A DNA stretch of 64,000 bases, from assembly GCA_946061515.1 (NCBI GenBank), contig CAMGRL010000004.1, positions 1-64,000 on the forward strand. Reading direction: 5' to 3'. Source of the DNA: an uncultured Clostridia bacterium (GTDB lineage: Bacteria > Bacillota > Clostridia > Oscillospirales > Oscillospiraceae). Under the pieces are notes generated by a model. That model made no database searches and was not told the origin of the DNA. It worked only from the letters and a program-made list of their open reading frames with translations. Positions 51,679 through 60,922 of the stretch are shown here, in pieces (the stretch's first letter is position 1; every line of letters begins with the position of its first letter). The translations under genes were made by a program, and so were the position numbers.

Positions 51679-52962
51679 ATGGCATCTTCTTTTGTAGATA
51701 AGGCGCGGATCACCATCAAGGCCGGCAACGGCGGCGACGGTGCGGTAGCCTTCCACAGAGAAAAATATGTGGCGGCAGGCGGCCCCGACGGGGGCGACGG
51801 CGGCCGCGGCGGAAACATTGTTTTCGTTGTTGACGACAATATGTCCACGCTGATGGACTTTCGATACAAGCGCAAATATGTGGCGGGCAACGGTATGCCC
51901 GGCCAGGGCAAGCGCTGCTACGGCAAGGACGGTGAGTCCCTGTATATTAAAGTCCCCAGAGGCACCATCATCCGGGATACGGAGACCGGGGCCATCATGC
52001 ACGATATGTCCACCGGGGAAAACTGGGTGGCGGCAAAAGGCGGCCGGGGCGGCTGGGGCAATATGCACTTTGCCACGCCTACCCGTCAGGTGCCCCGCTT
52101 TGCCAAGCCCGGCCTGCCCGGGGAGAGCCACGACATCACCCTGGAGCTGAAGCTTCTGGCAGACGTGGGTCTGGTGGGCTTTCCCAACGTGGGCAAATCT
52201 ACCTTGCTCTCCGTGGTCAGCAAGGCCCATCCCAAAATCGCCAATTACCACTTCACCACCCTGTTTCCCAACCTGGGTGTGGTGTATGTGGATGAAGGCG
52301 TCTCCTTCGTCATGGCGGATATCCCCGGCATTATCGAGGGCGCGTCTGAAGGCGCTGGCCTGGGACATGATTTTCTCCGCCATATTGACCGCTGCCGCCT
52401 GCTGATCCATCTGGTGGACGTGTCCGGCAGCGAGGGCCGTGACCCGGTGGAGGATTTTGACGCCATCAACGCGGAGCTGCACGAGTATGACCCGGCTCTG
52501 GCCGAGAGGCCCCAGATCGTTGCGGCCAACAAGTGCGACCTGCTGGGCGATGACCGGGAGAACATCCAGCGCCTGAAAGAGCATGTGGAGGCGCTGGGCT
52601 ACAGCTTCTTCGAGATGAGCGCCGTCACCCACGAGGGAACCAGAGATCTGGTCAAGGAGTGCGCCCGCCGCCTGGCGGAGCTTCCGCCGGTGGCCAGCTA
52701 TGAGGCGGACTATGTGCCGCCCGAACCGGTGATCGACACCTCCGAGGCTCTGGACATCCGCCAGTTCGACGACATGTGGGTGGTGGAAGGCCCCTGGCTC
52801 CAGCGCCTCGTGGCCACCATCAACTTTTCCGATTATGAGAGCCGCATGTATTTCGACCGGGTCCTCCGGGAATCCGGCGTGTTCCAGCGCATGGAGGAAA
52901 TGGGCGTCAAGGACGGCGACACCGTCAGCATGTACGACCTGATGTTTGAATATAAGGATTAA
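51679..52962 (+). CDS. obgE: Obg GTPase
   Basis: A 427-aa ribosome-associated GTPase. The glycine-rich Obg domain fills residues 1-160 (AGNGGDGAVAFHREKYV, GGDGGRGGNIVF), followed by the G domain: G1 GFPNVGKST, G2 TTLFPNLGVV, G3 DIPGIIEGA, G4 NKCD and G5-like EMSAVT. The C-terminal OCT domain (from about residue 350) is present. AAGGAAGGGGAGGCAGAA precedes the ATG. The protein participates in ribosome maturation and, in spore-formers, developmental control. Confidence 0.97.
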   Translation: MASSFVDKARITIKAGNGGDGAVAFHREKYVAAGGPDGGDGGRGGNIVFVVDDNMSTLMDFRYKRKYVAGNGMPGQGKRCYGKDGESLYIKVPRGTIIRDTETGAIMHDMSTGENWVAAKGGRGGWGNMHFATPTRQVPRFAKPGLPGESHDITLELKLLADVGLVGFPNVGKSTLLSVVSKAHPKIANYHFTTLFPNLGVVYVDEGVSFVMADIPGIIEGASEGAGLGHDFLRHIDRCRLLIHLVDVSGSEGRDPVEDFDAINAELHEYDPALAERPQIVAANKCDLLGDDRENIQRLKEHVEALGYSFFEMSAVTHEGTRDLVKECARRLAELPPVASYEADYVPPEPVIDTSEALDIRQFDDMWVVEGPWLQRLVATINFSDYESRMYFDRVLRESGVFQRMEEMGVKDGDTVSMYDLMFEYKD

Positions 52963-52977
52963 ATCCGCATTTTTAAT

Positions 52978-53029
52978 AAAGCACTGCGTCCGGCAGACCG
53001 GTAAGGGGTCTGCCGGACGCGGTGCTTTT
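52978..53029 (+). terminator. strong terminator after obgE
   Basis: GCGTCCGGCAGACC and GGTCTGCCGGACGC form a perfect 14-bp stem, extended by outer GCAC/GTGC pairing and bounded by AAA and TTTT. Confidence 0.93.
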
Positions 53030-53120
53030 GACCTTTCTCAACGATTGTTGAAGTTCAGTTGAGATTAAGTTGCAATTTTGAATTTATACTTTGCCCATAA
53101 AATGAGAGAGGTACTGAGCG

Positions 53121-53696
53121 ATGAAGCAGATAACGAGAAAACAGATCTTTACCATCCCAAATTTTCTGTCCTTTTTGCGGCTGTGCATGATCCCGCTGAT
53201 CATCTGGCTGTACTGTGCGCAGAAAAACTACGTCCTTACCGCCGTAGTGCTGGTGCTGTCCGGCCTGACGGACACGATCGACGGCTTTATTGCCCGCCGC
53301 TTCAACATGGTTACGGATCTGGGAAAAGCCCTTGACCCTATCGCGGACAAGCTGACCCAGGCGTCGGTGATGTTTTGTCTGCTGACCCGCTTTCAGATGA
53401 TGCTTGTTCCGCTGCTGCTTCTCATCTTCAAGGAAGTGTGCAACGGCATTATGAGCCTTTTCGTCATCAAAAAGACCGGCAAGGTCTGCGGCGCGGACTG
53501 GCACGGCAAGGTCTGTACCTGGCTTCTCTACGCCATGATGTTTCTGCACATCGTCTGGTTTGATATTTCCCGCCAATGGTCAACGGCGCTTATCAGTATC
53601 TGTGTGATCATGATGACCGTTTCCTTCGCGCTGTACATGGTCCGAAATTACAAGATGCTGACAAAAGAGGTTACGAACAATGATAACGCTGCTTAA
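53121..53696 (+). CDS. CDP-alcohol phosphatidyltransferase (PgsA-like)
   Basis: A 191-aa membrane enzyme with a full family motif DGFIARRFNMVTDLGKALD then PIADK (D-G-x2-A-R-x8-G-x3-D-x3-D), near residues 54-77. It transfers a phosphatidyl group from CDP-diacylglycerol to an alcohol such as glycerol-3-phosphate. The specificity is uncertain; PgsA and cardiolipin synthase types share the motif. GAGAGAGG lies 10 bases before the ATG. It overlaps the first ABC exporter gene by 17 bases, linking lipid synthesis with the exporter. Confidence 0.88.
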   Translation: MKQITRKQIFTIPNFLSFLRLCMIPLIIWLYCAQKNYVLTAVVLVLSGLTDTIDGFIARRFNMVTDLGKALDPIADKLTQASVMFCLLTRFQMMLVPLLLLIFKEVCNGIMSLFVIKKTGKVCGADWHGKVCTWLLYAMMFLHIVWFDISRQWSTALISICVIMMTVSFALYMVRNYKMLTKEVTNNDNAA

Positions 53697-55461
53697 AAAA
53701 ATGCGGCGGAGAGAGAAGCTCATGGCTCTGCTGTGTGTTCTTCTGGTACTGGGTCAGGTGTATTTTGACCTGGCCATGCCGGATTACATGAGCGATCTCA
53801 CCGTCATGATACAGACACCCGGCTCCGTGCAGTCCGAGATCTGGAGCGTGGGCGGAAAAATGCTGGGCTGCGCTCTCGCCAGTATGGCCCTTGCGGTGAT
53901 CGCGGGCTATTTCGCGGCCCAGACCGCCGCCGGCTTCAGCTATACCGTGAGAGAAGAGATCTTCGACAAGGTCTCTTCCTTCGGCAAGCAGGAGATGAAC
54001 GGCTTTTCCGTGCCCAGCCTGATCGTGAGGACAACCAATGACGTGACCCAGATCCAGATGCTCATCGCCATGGGATTGCAGATCCTGATCAAGGCCCCGG
54101 TGATGGCGGTCTGGGCCGTCATCAAGATCATCAACAAGAGCTGGGAGCTTTCCGCCCTTACGGCCTGCTTTGTGGTCTTTCTGCTGTCGGTGATGATCGT
54201 TACGCTGATCGTCCTGCTGCCCAGATTCAGGAAGGTGCAGCGGCAGACCGACGACATCAACCGCATCGCCCGGGAGGAATTAAACGGCATCAGCGTGATA
54301 CACGCCTTCAACGCCGAGGAATACCAGAACAAAAAATTCAGCCAGGCAAACGACGCGCTGACCAATACCCAGCTTTTCAACCAGCGGACCTTCGCGGCCC
54401 TCATGCCGCTGATGAGTCTGGGTATGAGCGCCCTGTCCCTGGGCATCTACTGGCTGGGCGCCTCACTCATCGAAAATATCCCTGTCACGGACCTTATGGC
54501 CCGCATTGCCCTGTCGGGTGATGTGGTGGTGTTCAGTACCTACGCCACCTTTGTGGTCATGTCGCTGATGATGATCGTGATGATCTTTATGATGCTCCCG
54601 GCGGCCCAGGTCTCCGCGGTGAGGATCAATGAGATATTAAAGACCGAACCCGCTGTCAAAGAAGGCAAAAGGGGAGAGGGGACAGAGCGGGGCACCCTGG
54701 AATTTCGCAATGTGTCCTTCCAATACCCGGACAGCAGCCACCCCGTGCTGAAGAATATCAGCTTTCAGGCAAAACGGGGAGAGACCGTGGCCTTTATCGG
54801 CGCCACCGGCAGCGGCAAGACCACGCTGGTCAGCCTGGCCGCCCGCTTCTTTGACGCAACGGCTGGACAGGTGCTCTTGGACGGCGAGGATATCCGGGAA
54901 TACAGCTTCAAGGCGCTTTATGATAAGCTGGGCTATGTGACACAGAAGGCCGTGCTGTTCTCCGGCTCCGTGGAGGAAAACGTGAATTTCGGCGAGAGCG
55001 ACGCCGCCGTGTCCGAGGAGAACACATGGGAGGCCCTGAACGTCTCCCAGGCCGCTGAATTTGTGGAGCGTATGCCGGAAAAGCTGGGCGAAAAGATCGA
55101 GATCGGCGGAGGCAATCTGTCCGGCGGTCAGAAGCAGAGAATATCCATCGCACGGGCTCTGGCCAGAAAACCGGAGATCCTGATTTTTGACGACTCCTTC
55201 TCCGCCCTGGACTATAAAACAGACGCTAAGCTGAGACGGGCCCTGGAGGATGAATTTCACGACACCACAAAGCTCATTGTGGCCCAGCGCATCGGCACCA
55301 TAAAGAACGCGGATAAAATCGTGGTTCTGGACCACGGCCGGGCCGTGGGCCTTGGCCGCCATGAGGAGCTGATGGAAAACTGCCCGGTCTACCGGGAGAT
55401 CGCGCTCTCCCAGCTCTCCGCCCGGGAGCTTGGGGACAAGGAGGAAAACCATGCATCCTAA
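53680..55461 (+). CDS. half ABC exporter with degenerate catalytic site
   Basis: A 593-aa half transporter: six N-terminal helices (type IV exporter fold) and a C-terminal ATPase. Walker A is GATGSGKTT and the signature LSGGQKQRISIAR is canonical. The catalytic glutamate after Walker B is replaced by aspartate (ILIFDDSFSALD) and the switch histidine by glutamine (IVAQRIGTI). This is the degenerate half of a heterodimeric exporter, as in TM287/288 or LmrCD. The start ATG 53680 lies inside the phosphatidyltransferase gene, preceded by AGAGG. Confidence 0.93.
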   Translation: MITLLKKMRRREKLMALLCVLLVLGQVYFDLAMPDYMSDLTVMIQTPGSVQSEIWSVGGKMLGCALASMALAVIAGYFAAQTAAGFSYTVREEIFDKVSSFGKQEMNGFSVPSLIVRTTNDVTQIQMLIAMGLQILIKAPVMAVWAVIKIINKSWELSALTACFVVFLLSVMIVTLIVLLPRFRKVQRQTDDINRIAREELNGISVIHAFNAEEYQNKKFSQANDALTNTQLFNQRTFAALMPLMSLGMSALSLGIYWLGASLIENIPVTDLMARIALSGDVVVFSTYATFVVMSLMMIVMIFMMLPAAQVSAVRINEILKTEPAVKEGKRGEGTERGTLEFRNVSFQYPDSSHPVLKNISFQAKRGETVAFIGATGSGKTTLVSLAARFFDATAGQVLLDGEDIREYSFKALYDKLGYVTQKAVLFSGSVEENVNFGESDAAVSEENTWEALNVSQAAEFVERMPEKLGEKIEIGGGNLSGGQKQRISIARALARKPEILIFDDSFSALDYKTDAKLRRALEDEFHDTTKLIVAQRIGTIKNADKIVVLDHGRAVGLGRHEELMENCPVYREIALSQLSARELGDKEENHAS

Positions 55462-57241
55462 AAGACATGTTGTTTATACCGGCGAAAAAGTGGATATGGG
55501 CGGCCAGCTTTCCCGCCTGATCGGCCATGCAAAGGATATCGTTCTTCCTTTTATTGTGGCCATCCTTTTTGCCTGCGGCGGCGTGGTGCTGACCATCATC
55601 GGCCCAAACCAGCTTTCAAAAATCACACAGTATATTATCGACGGCATTGCTACGGGCATCGACATGGAGGCCATCGCCAGAACGGCCCTTTTCCTGTTGG
55701 GCTTGTATGTTCTCAGCGCCATATTCAGCTTCATCCAGCATTTTATTCTGGCAACAGTGACCCTTCGCCTGTCAAACCGGCTGCGTGCGGACATATTTGA
55801 CAAGGTGAACCGGGCGCCCATGAAGCTCTTCGGGCGGATCCCCTACGGCGATATCCTCAGCCGCATGACCAACGATGTGAACACCCTGGTCCAGAGCCTT
55901 TCCAACAGCCTGCCCTCCATGGTCTCCGCCGCGGCCCAGTTTATCGGCTGCCTGGTGATGATGTTCATCACTGAGTGGCACATGAGCCTTGCCGCCATCG
56001 GGGCCACGCTGCTGGGCTTTGCCCTGATGGGGCTGATCATGTCCCGGTCACAGAAATACTTCCTGGACAGACAGACCTCCCTGGGCCAGCTCAACGGATA
56101 CGTGGAGGAGATGTACACCGGACACGACGTGGTCCGCATCTCCCGGGCGGAAAAGAAGATGAAATCGGAGTTTGACCGGCTCAACAAAGAGGTCTATCAG
56201 GCCAACAGAAAGTCACAGTTCATTTCCGGCATCATGCAGCCGCTGATGGGCTTTGTGGGGAATCTCGGCTATGTGGCGGTGTGCATTTACGGCTCCAAGC
56301 TGGCCATGGACGGCGTTATCGACTTTGGCGTTATTGTGGCCTTCATCATGTATGTGCGTCTCTTCACCTCCCCGCTGAGTACGCTTGCCCAGGGCATGAC
56401 CCAGATGCAGGCCGCGGCGGCGGCAGGAAAACGGGTGTTCGATTTCCTTGAAGAGGAGGAACTGGAGGACGAGAGCGAAAAGGAGAGCTATACCGCGCCC
56501 GTCAAAGGCCAGGTTGAATTTAAAAACCTGCGCTTTGGCTACAGCGAGGATCAGAAAAACGCCGTAATCAAGGATTTCTCCGCCAGCGTAAAGCCGGGAC
56601 AGAAGATCGCCATCGTCGGCCCCACCGGCGCGGGAAAGACCACCATTGTCAACCTGCTCATGCGCTTTTATGAGCTTTGGGACGGCAGCATCCTGATCGA
56701 CGGGGTGCCCACATCCCAAATGAAGCGGGAGGATGTACACAGCATGTTCTCCATGGTACTCCAAGACACCTGGATGTTCCAGGGCACAGTCAGGGAAAAT
56801 CTGGTGTTCAACTGCCAACAGGTCCCCGATGAAACGATCGAAAAGGCCTGCCGGGCCTGCGGCATCTGGGACTTTGTGGAGTCACTGCCGGAAGGGCTTG
56901 ACACAGTGCTCACGGAAAACACCAGCATCTCCGCCGGACAAAAGCAGCTGTTCACCATTGCCCGGGCCATGATCCAGAACCGGCCCATGCTGATTCTGGA
57001 CGAGGCCACCTCCTCTGTGGATACCCGCACAGAGCTGATGACTCAGAAAGCGATGGATGAGCTGATGAAGGACCGCACCAGCTTTGTGATCGCCCATAGG
57101 CTGTCCACCATTAAAAACGCCGATTTGATCCTTGTTCTGAAGGACGGCAACATTATCGAACAGGGCGACCACGAGACGCTGCTCAAACAGGGCGGCTTCT
57201 ACGCGGAGCTGTACAACAGTCAATTTGACAAGACCGCATAA
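55451..57241 (+). CDS. half ABC exporter with canonical ATPase
   Basis: A 596-aa half transporter from ATG 55451 (ACAAGGAGGAAAACC upstream), overlapping the end of its partner. Six helices precede the ATPase with Walker A GPTGAGKTT, Walker B LILDEATSSVDT (catalytic Glu present) and switch His VIAHRLSTI. Its signature motif is ISAGQKQ, a variant of LSGGQ, so the two halves together build one consensus and one degenerate ATP site. Multidrug or lipid export is likely; the substrate is unknown. Confidence 0.93.
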   Translation: MHPKRHVVYTGEKVDMGGQLSRLIGHAKDIVLPFIVAILFACGGVVLTIIGPNQLSKITQYIIDGIATGIDMEAIARTALFLLGLYVLSAIFSFIQHFILATVTLRLSNRLRADIFDKVNRAPMKLFGRIPYGDILSRMTNDVNTLVQSLSNSLPSMVSAAAQFIGCLVMMFITEWHMSLAAIGATLLGFALMGLIMSRSQKYFLDRQTSLGQLNGYVEEMYTGHDVVRISRAEKKMKSEFDRLNKEVYQANRKSQFISGIMQPLMGFVGNLGYVAVCIYGSKLAMDGVIDFGVIVAFIMYVRLFTSPLSTLAQGMTQMQAAAAAGKRVFDFLEEEELEDESEKESYTAPVKGQVEFKNLRFGYSEDQKNAVIKDFSASVKPGQKIAIVGPTGAGKTTIVNLLMRFYELWDGSILIDGVPTSQMKREDVHSMFSMVLQDTWMFQGTVRENLVFNCQQVPDETIEKACRACGIWDFVESLPEGLDTVLTENTSISAGQKQLFTIARAMIQNRPMLILDEATSSVDTRTELMTQKAMDELMKDRTSFVIAHRLSTIKNADLILVLKDGNIIEQGDHETLLKQGGFYAELYNSQFDKTA

Positions 57242-57266
57242 AAGCAGAGAAAGAGAGGAAAATAAC

Positions 57267-57464
57267 ATGAACAAATTTTTAAAAGCCATGCTCAGGCATA
57301 CGACTACGGTCAGCATCATCTCTGCAATCCTGCTCCTGCTCAGTGCGGCCGCGCTGATCTTCAAGCCGGAGATCATTCTGCTGATCCTCCGGTATGGGTT
57401 TGCTGTACTGAATGTTATTTTGGCTGTGTGGCTGATCGTTTCTCTGATTCGGAGTAAAATATAA
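57267..57464 (+). CDS. small two-helix membrane protein, unrecognised
   Basis: A 65-aa protein from ATG 57267 (GAGAGGAAAATAAC upstream), with two hydrophobic helices (VSIISAILLLLSAAALIF and IILLILRYGFAVLNVILAVWLIV) and a basic N-terminus. It lies between the exporter and ftsH, closer to ftsH (23 bases). Function unknown; perhaps an accessory subunit of the exporter. Confidence 0.7.
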   Translation: MNKFLKAMLRHTTTVSIISAILLLLSAAALIFKPEIILLILRYGFAVLNVILAVWLIVSLIRSKI

Positions 57465-57487
57465 AACATATTAAGAGGTGTAAAAAC

Positions 57488-59302
57488 ATGCAGGAAGTAA
57501 AAAAACCGCGTAAACCGCTAATCTTTTATTATACCATTGCCCTTGTGATACTGCTGCTGTTCAACCTTCTGGCCATGCCTTATATCAATGCCTACCAAGT
57601 CAAAGAGGTTGACTACGGCACCTTTATGTCCATGACGGAGGAACAGAATATCGGCAAGGTGGAAGTCATGGACAACCAGATCGTCTTCACCGATAAGGCG
57701 GAGGAGAACATCTACAAGACCGGCCGTATGGATGATCCCCAGATGGTTGACCGTCTGTATAACTCCGGCGCTGAATTTGCCAGTGAGATCGTGGAGGAGA
57801 CCTCCCCGCTGCTGACCATTTTGCTCTACTGGGTTTTGCCCCTGGTGCTGTTTATCGCTCTCGGCCAATTCATGTATAAAAAGCTGATGGACAAGGCCAG
57901 CGGCGGCGCCAACTCCATGATGTTCAACATGGGAAAGAGCAACGCCAAGGTGTATGTGAAGTCCTCCGACGGCATCCGTTTTTCTGATGTGGCCGGTGTG
58001 GACGAGGCCAAGGAGAACCTGGCTGAGATCGTGGATTACCTGCACAATCCGGACAAATACCGGCAGATCGGCGCATCCATGCCCAAGGGCGTGCTGCTGG
58101 TGGGCCCTCCGGGCACCGGTAAGACCATGCTGGCCAAGGCTGTAGCCGGCGAGGCCAATGTGCCCTTCTTCTCCATGTCCGGCTCGGAATTTGTGGAGAT
58201 GTTCGTGGGCATGGGCGCATCCAAGGTCCGCGACCTGTTCAAGCAGGCCAAGGAGAAGGCCCCCTGCATCGTGTTTATCGATGAGATCGACGCTATCGGC
58301 AAAAAACGGGACGGTCAGCTGGGCAGCAACGACGAGCGGGAGCAGACATTGAACCAGCTGCTTACCGAGATGGACGGCTTTGAGGGCAACAGCGGCGTAA
58401 TTATCCTTGCCGCCACCAACCGCCCTGAATCTCTGGACCCGGCCCTGACCCGACCAGGCCGCTTTGACCGGCGGGTGCCCGTGGAGCTGCCCGACCTGAA
58501 GGGCAGGGAAGAGATCTTGAAGGTACACGCCAGAAAGGTGAAGATTGCCGACGATGTAAACTTCGGCAAGGTAGCCCGCATGGCCTCCGGCGCTTCCGGC
58601 GCGGAGCTTGCCAATATTGTCAATGAGGCGGCCCTCCGGGCTGTGCGCGACGGCAGAGGCTTCGCCACCCAGGCGGACCTGGAGGAGAGCATTGAGGTGG
58701 TCATTGCCGGATACCAGAAGAAAAACGCCATCCTGACGGACAGGGAGAAGCGCATTGTGGCATACCATGAGATCGGACACGCCCTCGTGGCTGCAAAGCA
58801 GACCAATTCTGCCCCTGTGCAGAAGATCACCATCGTTCCCCGCACCTCCGGCGCTCTGGGCTACACCATGCAGGTGGAAGAGGGCGACCACTACCTGATG
58901 AGCAAGGAAGAGATCGAGAACAAGATCGCCACCTACACCGGCGGCCGGGCCGCTGAGGAAGTGGTATTCGGTTCTGTGACCACCGGCGCTTCCAATGACA
59001 TTGAGCAGGCCACCAAGCTGGCCCGGGCCATGATCTCCCGCTACGGCATGAGCGAAGATTTCGACATGGTGGCCATGGAGACCGTCACCAACCAGTATCT
59101 GGGCGGCGACACGTCTCTGGCCTGCTCCGCCGAGACCCAGAGCAAGATCGACCAGCAGGTGATCGCTCTGGTGAAAAAGCAGCATGAAAAAGCCCTGGAG
59201 ATCCTGCGCGAAAACCGGGAAAAGCTGGACGAGCTGGCAAAGTTTCTTTACGAAAAGGAGACCATCACCGGCGAGGAGTTCATGCACATTCTCAACGCCT
59301 GA
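57488..59302 (+). CDS. ftsH: ATP-dependent zinc metalloprotease FtsH
   Basis: A 604-aa membrane AAA+ protease that degrades misfolded and regulatory proteins. Two N-terminal helices flank a short extracytoplasmic region. AAA motifs: Walker [10 protein letters not shown], Walker [15 protein letters not shown] segment RPGRFDRRV; the zinc site HEIGH lies near residue 425, with the distant zinc ligand in the ASNDIEQAT region. AAGAGGTGTAAAAAC precedes the ATG. Confidence 0.97.
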   Translation: MQEVKKPRKPLIFYYTIALVILLLFNLLAMPYINAYQVKEVDYGTFMSMTEEQNIGKVEVMDNQIVFTDKAEENIYKTGRMDDPQMVDRLYNSGAEFASEIVEETSPLLTILLYWVLPLVLFIALGQFMYKKLMDKASGGANSMMFNMGKSNAKVYVKSSDGIRFSDVAGVDEAKENLAEIVDYLHNPDKYRQIGASMPKGVLLVGPPGTGKTMLAKAVAGEANVPFFSMSGSEFVEMFVGMGASKVRDLFKQAKEKAPCIVFIDEIDAIGKKRDGQLGSNDEREQTLNQLLTEMDGFEGNSGVIILAATNRPESLDPALTRPGRFDRRVPVELPDLKGREEILKVHARKVKIADDVNFGKVARMASGASGAELANIVNEAALRAVRDGRGFATQADLEESIEVVIAGYQKKNAILTDREKRIVAYHEIGHALVAAKQTNSAPVQKITIVPRTSGALGYTMQVEEGDHYLMSKEEIENKIATYTGGRAAEEVVFGSVTTGASNDIEQATKLARAMISRYGMSEDFDMVAMETVTNQYLGGDTSLACSAETQSKIDQQVIALVKKQHEKALEILRENREKLDELAKFLYEKETITGEEFMHILNA

Positions 59303-59398
59303 ATTGAATTGTTCACAGTCCTGCACTTGACAGAAGTGCCCGCATGCGGTAATTTATACAGGGTCGTGAATGAAAGCCTGCGGGCTGCGCAAGCTATT

Positions 59399-59572
59399 AT
59401 CTGATACCAATTCTTGATAAAAATCTTTAATATCAGCTTGGTCTATTGGCACAATACTGCGTTATCGTCACTTGCCATACACAAAGTATGGCGGCGCTCC
59501 TCTGCCTTGTCTTGCACCAATATCCCTTCGCTGCTGATTCAATCTTTCTATCAAGAATTAGTATGACAGATG
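59399..59572. repeat. palindromic MITE-like element, copy C
   Basis: An imperfect palindrome of about 174 bp between ftsH and trxA. The ends show ATACCAATTCTTGATA and, inverted, ATACTAATTCTTGATA (15 of 16 matching). The tip is GCCATAC-ACAAA-GTATGGC, identical at its core to copy B. The inner arm AGACAAGGCAGAGGAGC resembles the matching position of copy A. Ahead of it (59303-59398) I see only a perfect CCGCATGCGG palindrome and a weak TTGACA/TAATTT promoter-like pair. Confidence 0.75.
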
Positions 59573-59606
59573 AAAATGGCACTATATGATACAAAGGAGA
59601 TATAAA

Positions 59607-59918
59607 ATGGCAGAAATCGTTATTACCGAGCAGAATTTTGAGCAGGAAGTGTTAAAGGCCGACAAGCCCGTGCTGGTGGACTTCTGGGCTTCCTGGTGCG
59701 GCCCCTGCCGTATGCTGGCTCCCACCATCGGGCAGCTGGCGGAGGAAATGGAGGGCGTAGCCAAGGTGGGCAAGGTCAATGTGGACGAGCAGCCCGGCCT
59801 GGCCGCAAGATTCGGCATTTCCAGCATCCCCACCCTCATCGTTTTTGAGGACGGCAAGGTCAAAAATACCTCCGTCGGCGTGGTTCCCAAGTCCATGATT
59901 GAGGACATGCTCCGATAA
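59607..59918 (+). CDS. trxA: thioredoxin
   Basis: A 103-aa thioredoxin from ATG 59607 (AAAGGAGATATAAA upstream) with the active site WCGPC near residue 28-32, the buried lysine partner ([11 protein letters not shown]), cis-proline in SSIPT and the [12 protein letters not shown] end. A general dithiol reductant for ribonucleotide reductase and other targets. It lies 34 bases from palindromic element C. Confidence 0.97.
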   Translation: MAEIVITEQNFEQEVLKADKPVLVDFWASWCGPCRMLAPTIGQLAEEMEGVAKVGKVNVDEQPGLAARFGISSIPTLIVFEDGKVKNTSVGVVPKSMIEDMLR

Positions 59919-59924
59919 AGCTTT

Positions 59925-59955
59925 TCACCCGGTCAAATGGCCGGGTGATTTGTTT
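59925..59955 (+). terminator. terminator after trxA
   Basis: TCACCCGG and CCGGGTGA pair around TCAAATGG and are followed by TTTGTTT. Confidence 0.85.
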
Positions 59956-60027
59956 ATAAGCTTTTTACAAAAAGCTTGGGATTTTGGTGTATAATCAGCT
60001 TAACAACGGATACGGAAGGAAAAAACC

Positions 60028-60759
60028 ATGAAAGAAAGTGAAATACAGGATAATGCCGAGCTGGAGCGCATGATGCTGGAAAAGCTGGCCCAGGACGAGG
60101 TCAGAAACAAGATACAGGATTTTGCCCTTTCCTACCGGGAGCTGATGGCCTATTACCGCTGTGCCATGATGGAGGTCTCCACCAAATTCCAAGTGCTGAA
60201 CGAGGAGCTGTCCCTCCAGTATGACAGAAACCCCATTGAATCCATCAAGACCCGGCTGAAATCCCCGGAGAGTACGCTGGAAAAGCTGCAGAGGAAAAAG
60301 CTCCCCATCAGCATGGTCAGCATTGAGGAGAACATCAACGATATCGCCGGGGTTAGGGTCATCTGTGCCTTCCCTTCGGATATCTACATGCTGGCCGAAG
60401 CTTTCCTGCGCCAGGACGATATCGTCCTCCTTGAGCGGAAGGACTACATCAAAAACCCCAAGCCCAACGGGTACAGGAGTCTGCATCTGGTGGTAAAGAC
60501 GCCCATTTTCCTGCATAACACCAAGCGCATGATGAAAGTGGAAGTGCAGTTTCGCACCATTTCCATGGACTGGTGGGCCAGTCTTGAACATAAGATCCGG
60601 TATAAAAAAGACGTGCAGATCTCTGAGGAGATCGACAACGAGCTGTATCTATGCGCCGAGATCAGCGCCGGTCTTGACCGCCGCATGGAGGAAATTCAGC
60701 AGAAAGTGGAACTCTGCGCCGCCATGGAAGAACAGGCGGAGCAGATGAGTGATCCGTGA
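60028..60759 (+). CDS. small alarmone synthetase (RelQ/RelP-like)
   Basis: A 243-aa single-domain RelA/SpoT synthetase that makes (p)ppGpp without a hydrolase domain. The synthetase core is clear: KTRLKSPESTLEKLQRK, DIAGVRVICAFPSDIY, PKPNGYRSLHLVVKT and VEVQFRTISMDWWASLEHKIRYK. A helical C-terminus follows, as in tetrameric RelQ. GGAAGGAAAAAACC precedes the ATG. Its role is stress-triggered alarmone production independent of the ribosome. It has its own unit. Confidence 0.94.
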   Translation: MKESEIQDNAELERMMLEKLAQDEVRNKIQDFALSYRELMAYYRCAMMEVSTKFQVLNEELSLQYDRNPIESIKTRLKSPESTLEKLQRKKLPISMVSIEENINDIAGVRVICAFPSDIYMLAEAFLRQDDIVLLERKDYIKNPKPNGYRSLHLVVKTPIFLHNTKRMMKVEVQFRTISMDWWASLEHKIRYKKDVQISEEIDNELYLCAEISAGLDRRMEEIQQKVELCAAMEEQAEQMSDP

Positions 60760-60865
60760 CACGCTGTGGAATGAACTCCCTGCGTGCTACGATGAGCTTA
60801 GTATTTCCGCTTACCGTCAGCGGATCTATGAGTATGTGTATACCCGTTATAAGGATGTTGCGTAA
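60749..60865 (+). pseudogene. short fragment resembling a restriction-enzyme-type C-terminus
   Basis: A 38-codon frame beginning with GTG 60749 (overlapping the synthetase end) reads IRDTLWNELPACYDELSISA and then YRQRIYEYVYTRY before TAA at 60863. The YRQRIYEYVYTRY ending resembles, from memory, the C-termini of type I restriction HsdR subunits. Nothing else of such a gene is present. It may be a remnant or a chance tail. No ribosome binding site supports independent translation. Confidence 0.3.
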
Positions 60866-60886
60866 ATCCGGGAGAAAAAAGTAAGG

Positions 60887-60920
60887 AAAAGCTGAGTGCC
60901 GTTTGACACTCAGCTTTTCT
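60887..60920. terminator. bidirectional terminator before the PIG-L gene
   Basis: AAAAGCTGAGTG and CACTCAGCTTTT form a perfect 12-bp stem with an 8-base loop and A/T tracts on both sides, between convergent units. Confidence 0.9.
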
Positions 60921-60922
60921 TA

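Noticed and set aside
57518..59326. A 602-codon minus-strand frame opposite ftsH.
   Set aside because: Antisense shadow of ftsH; no recognisable motif.
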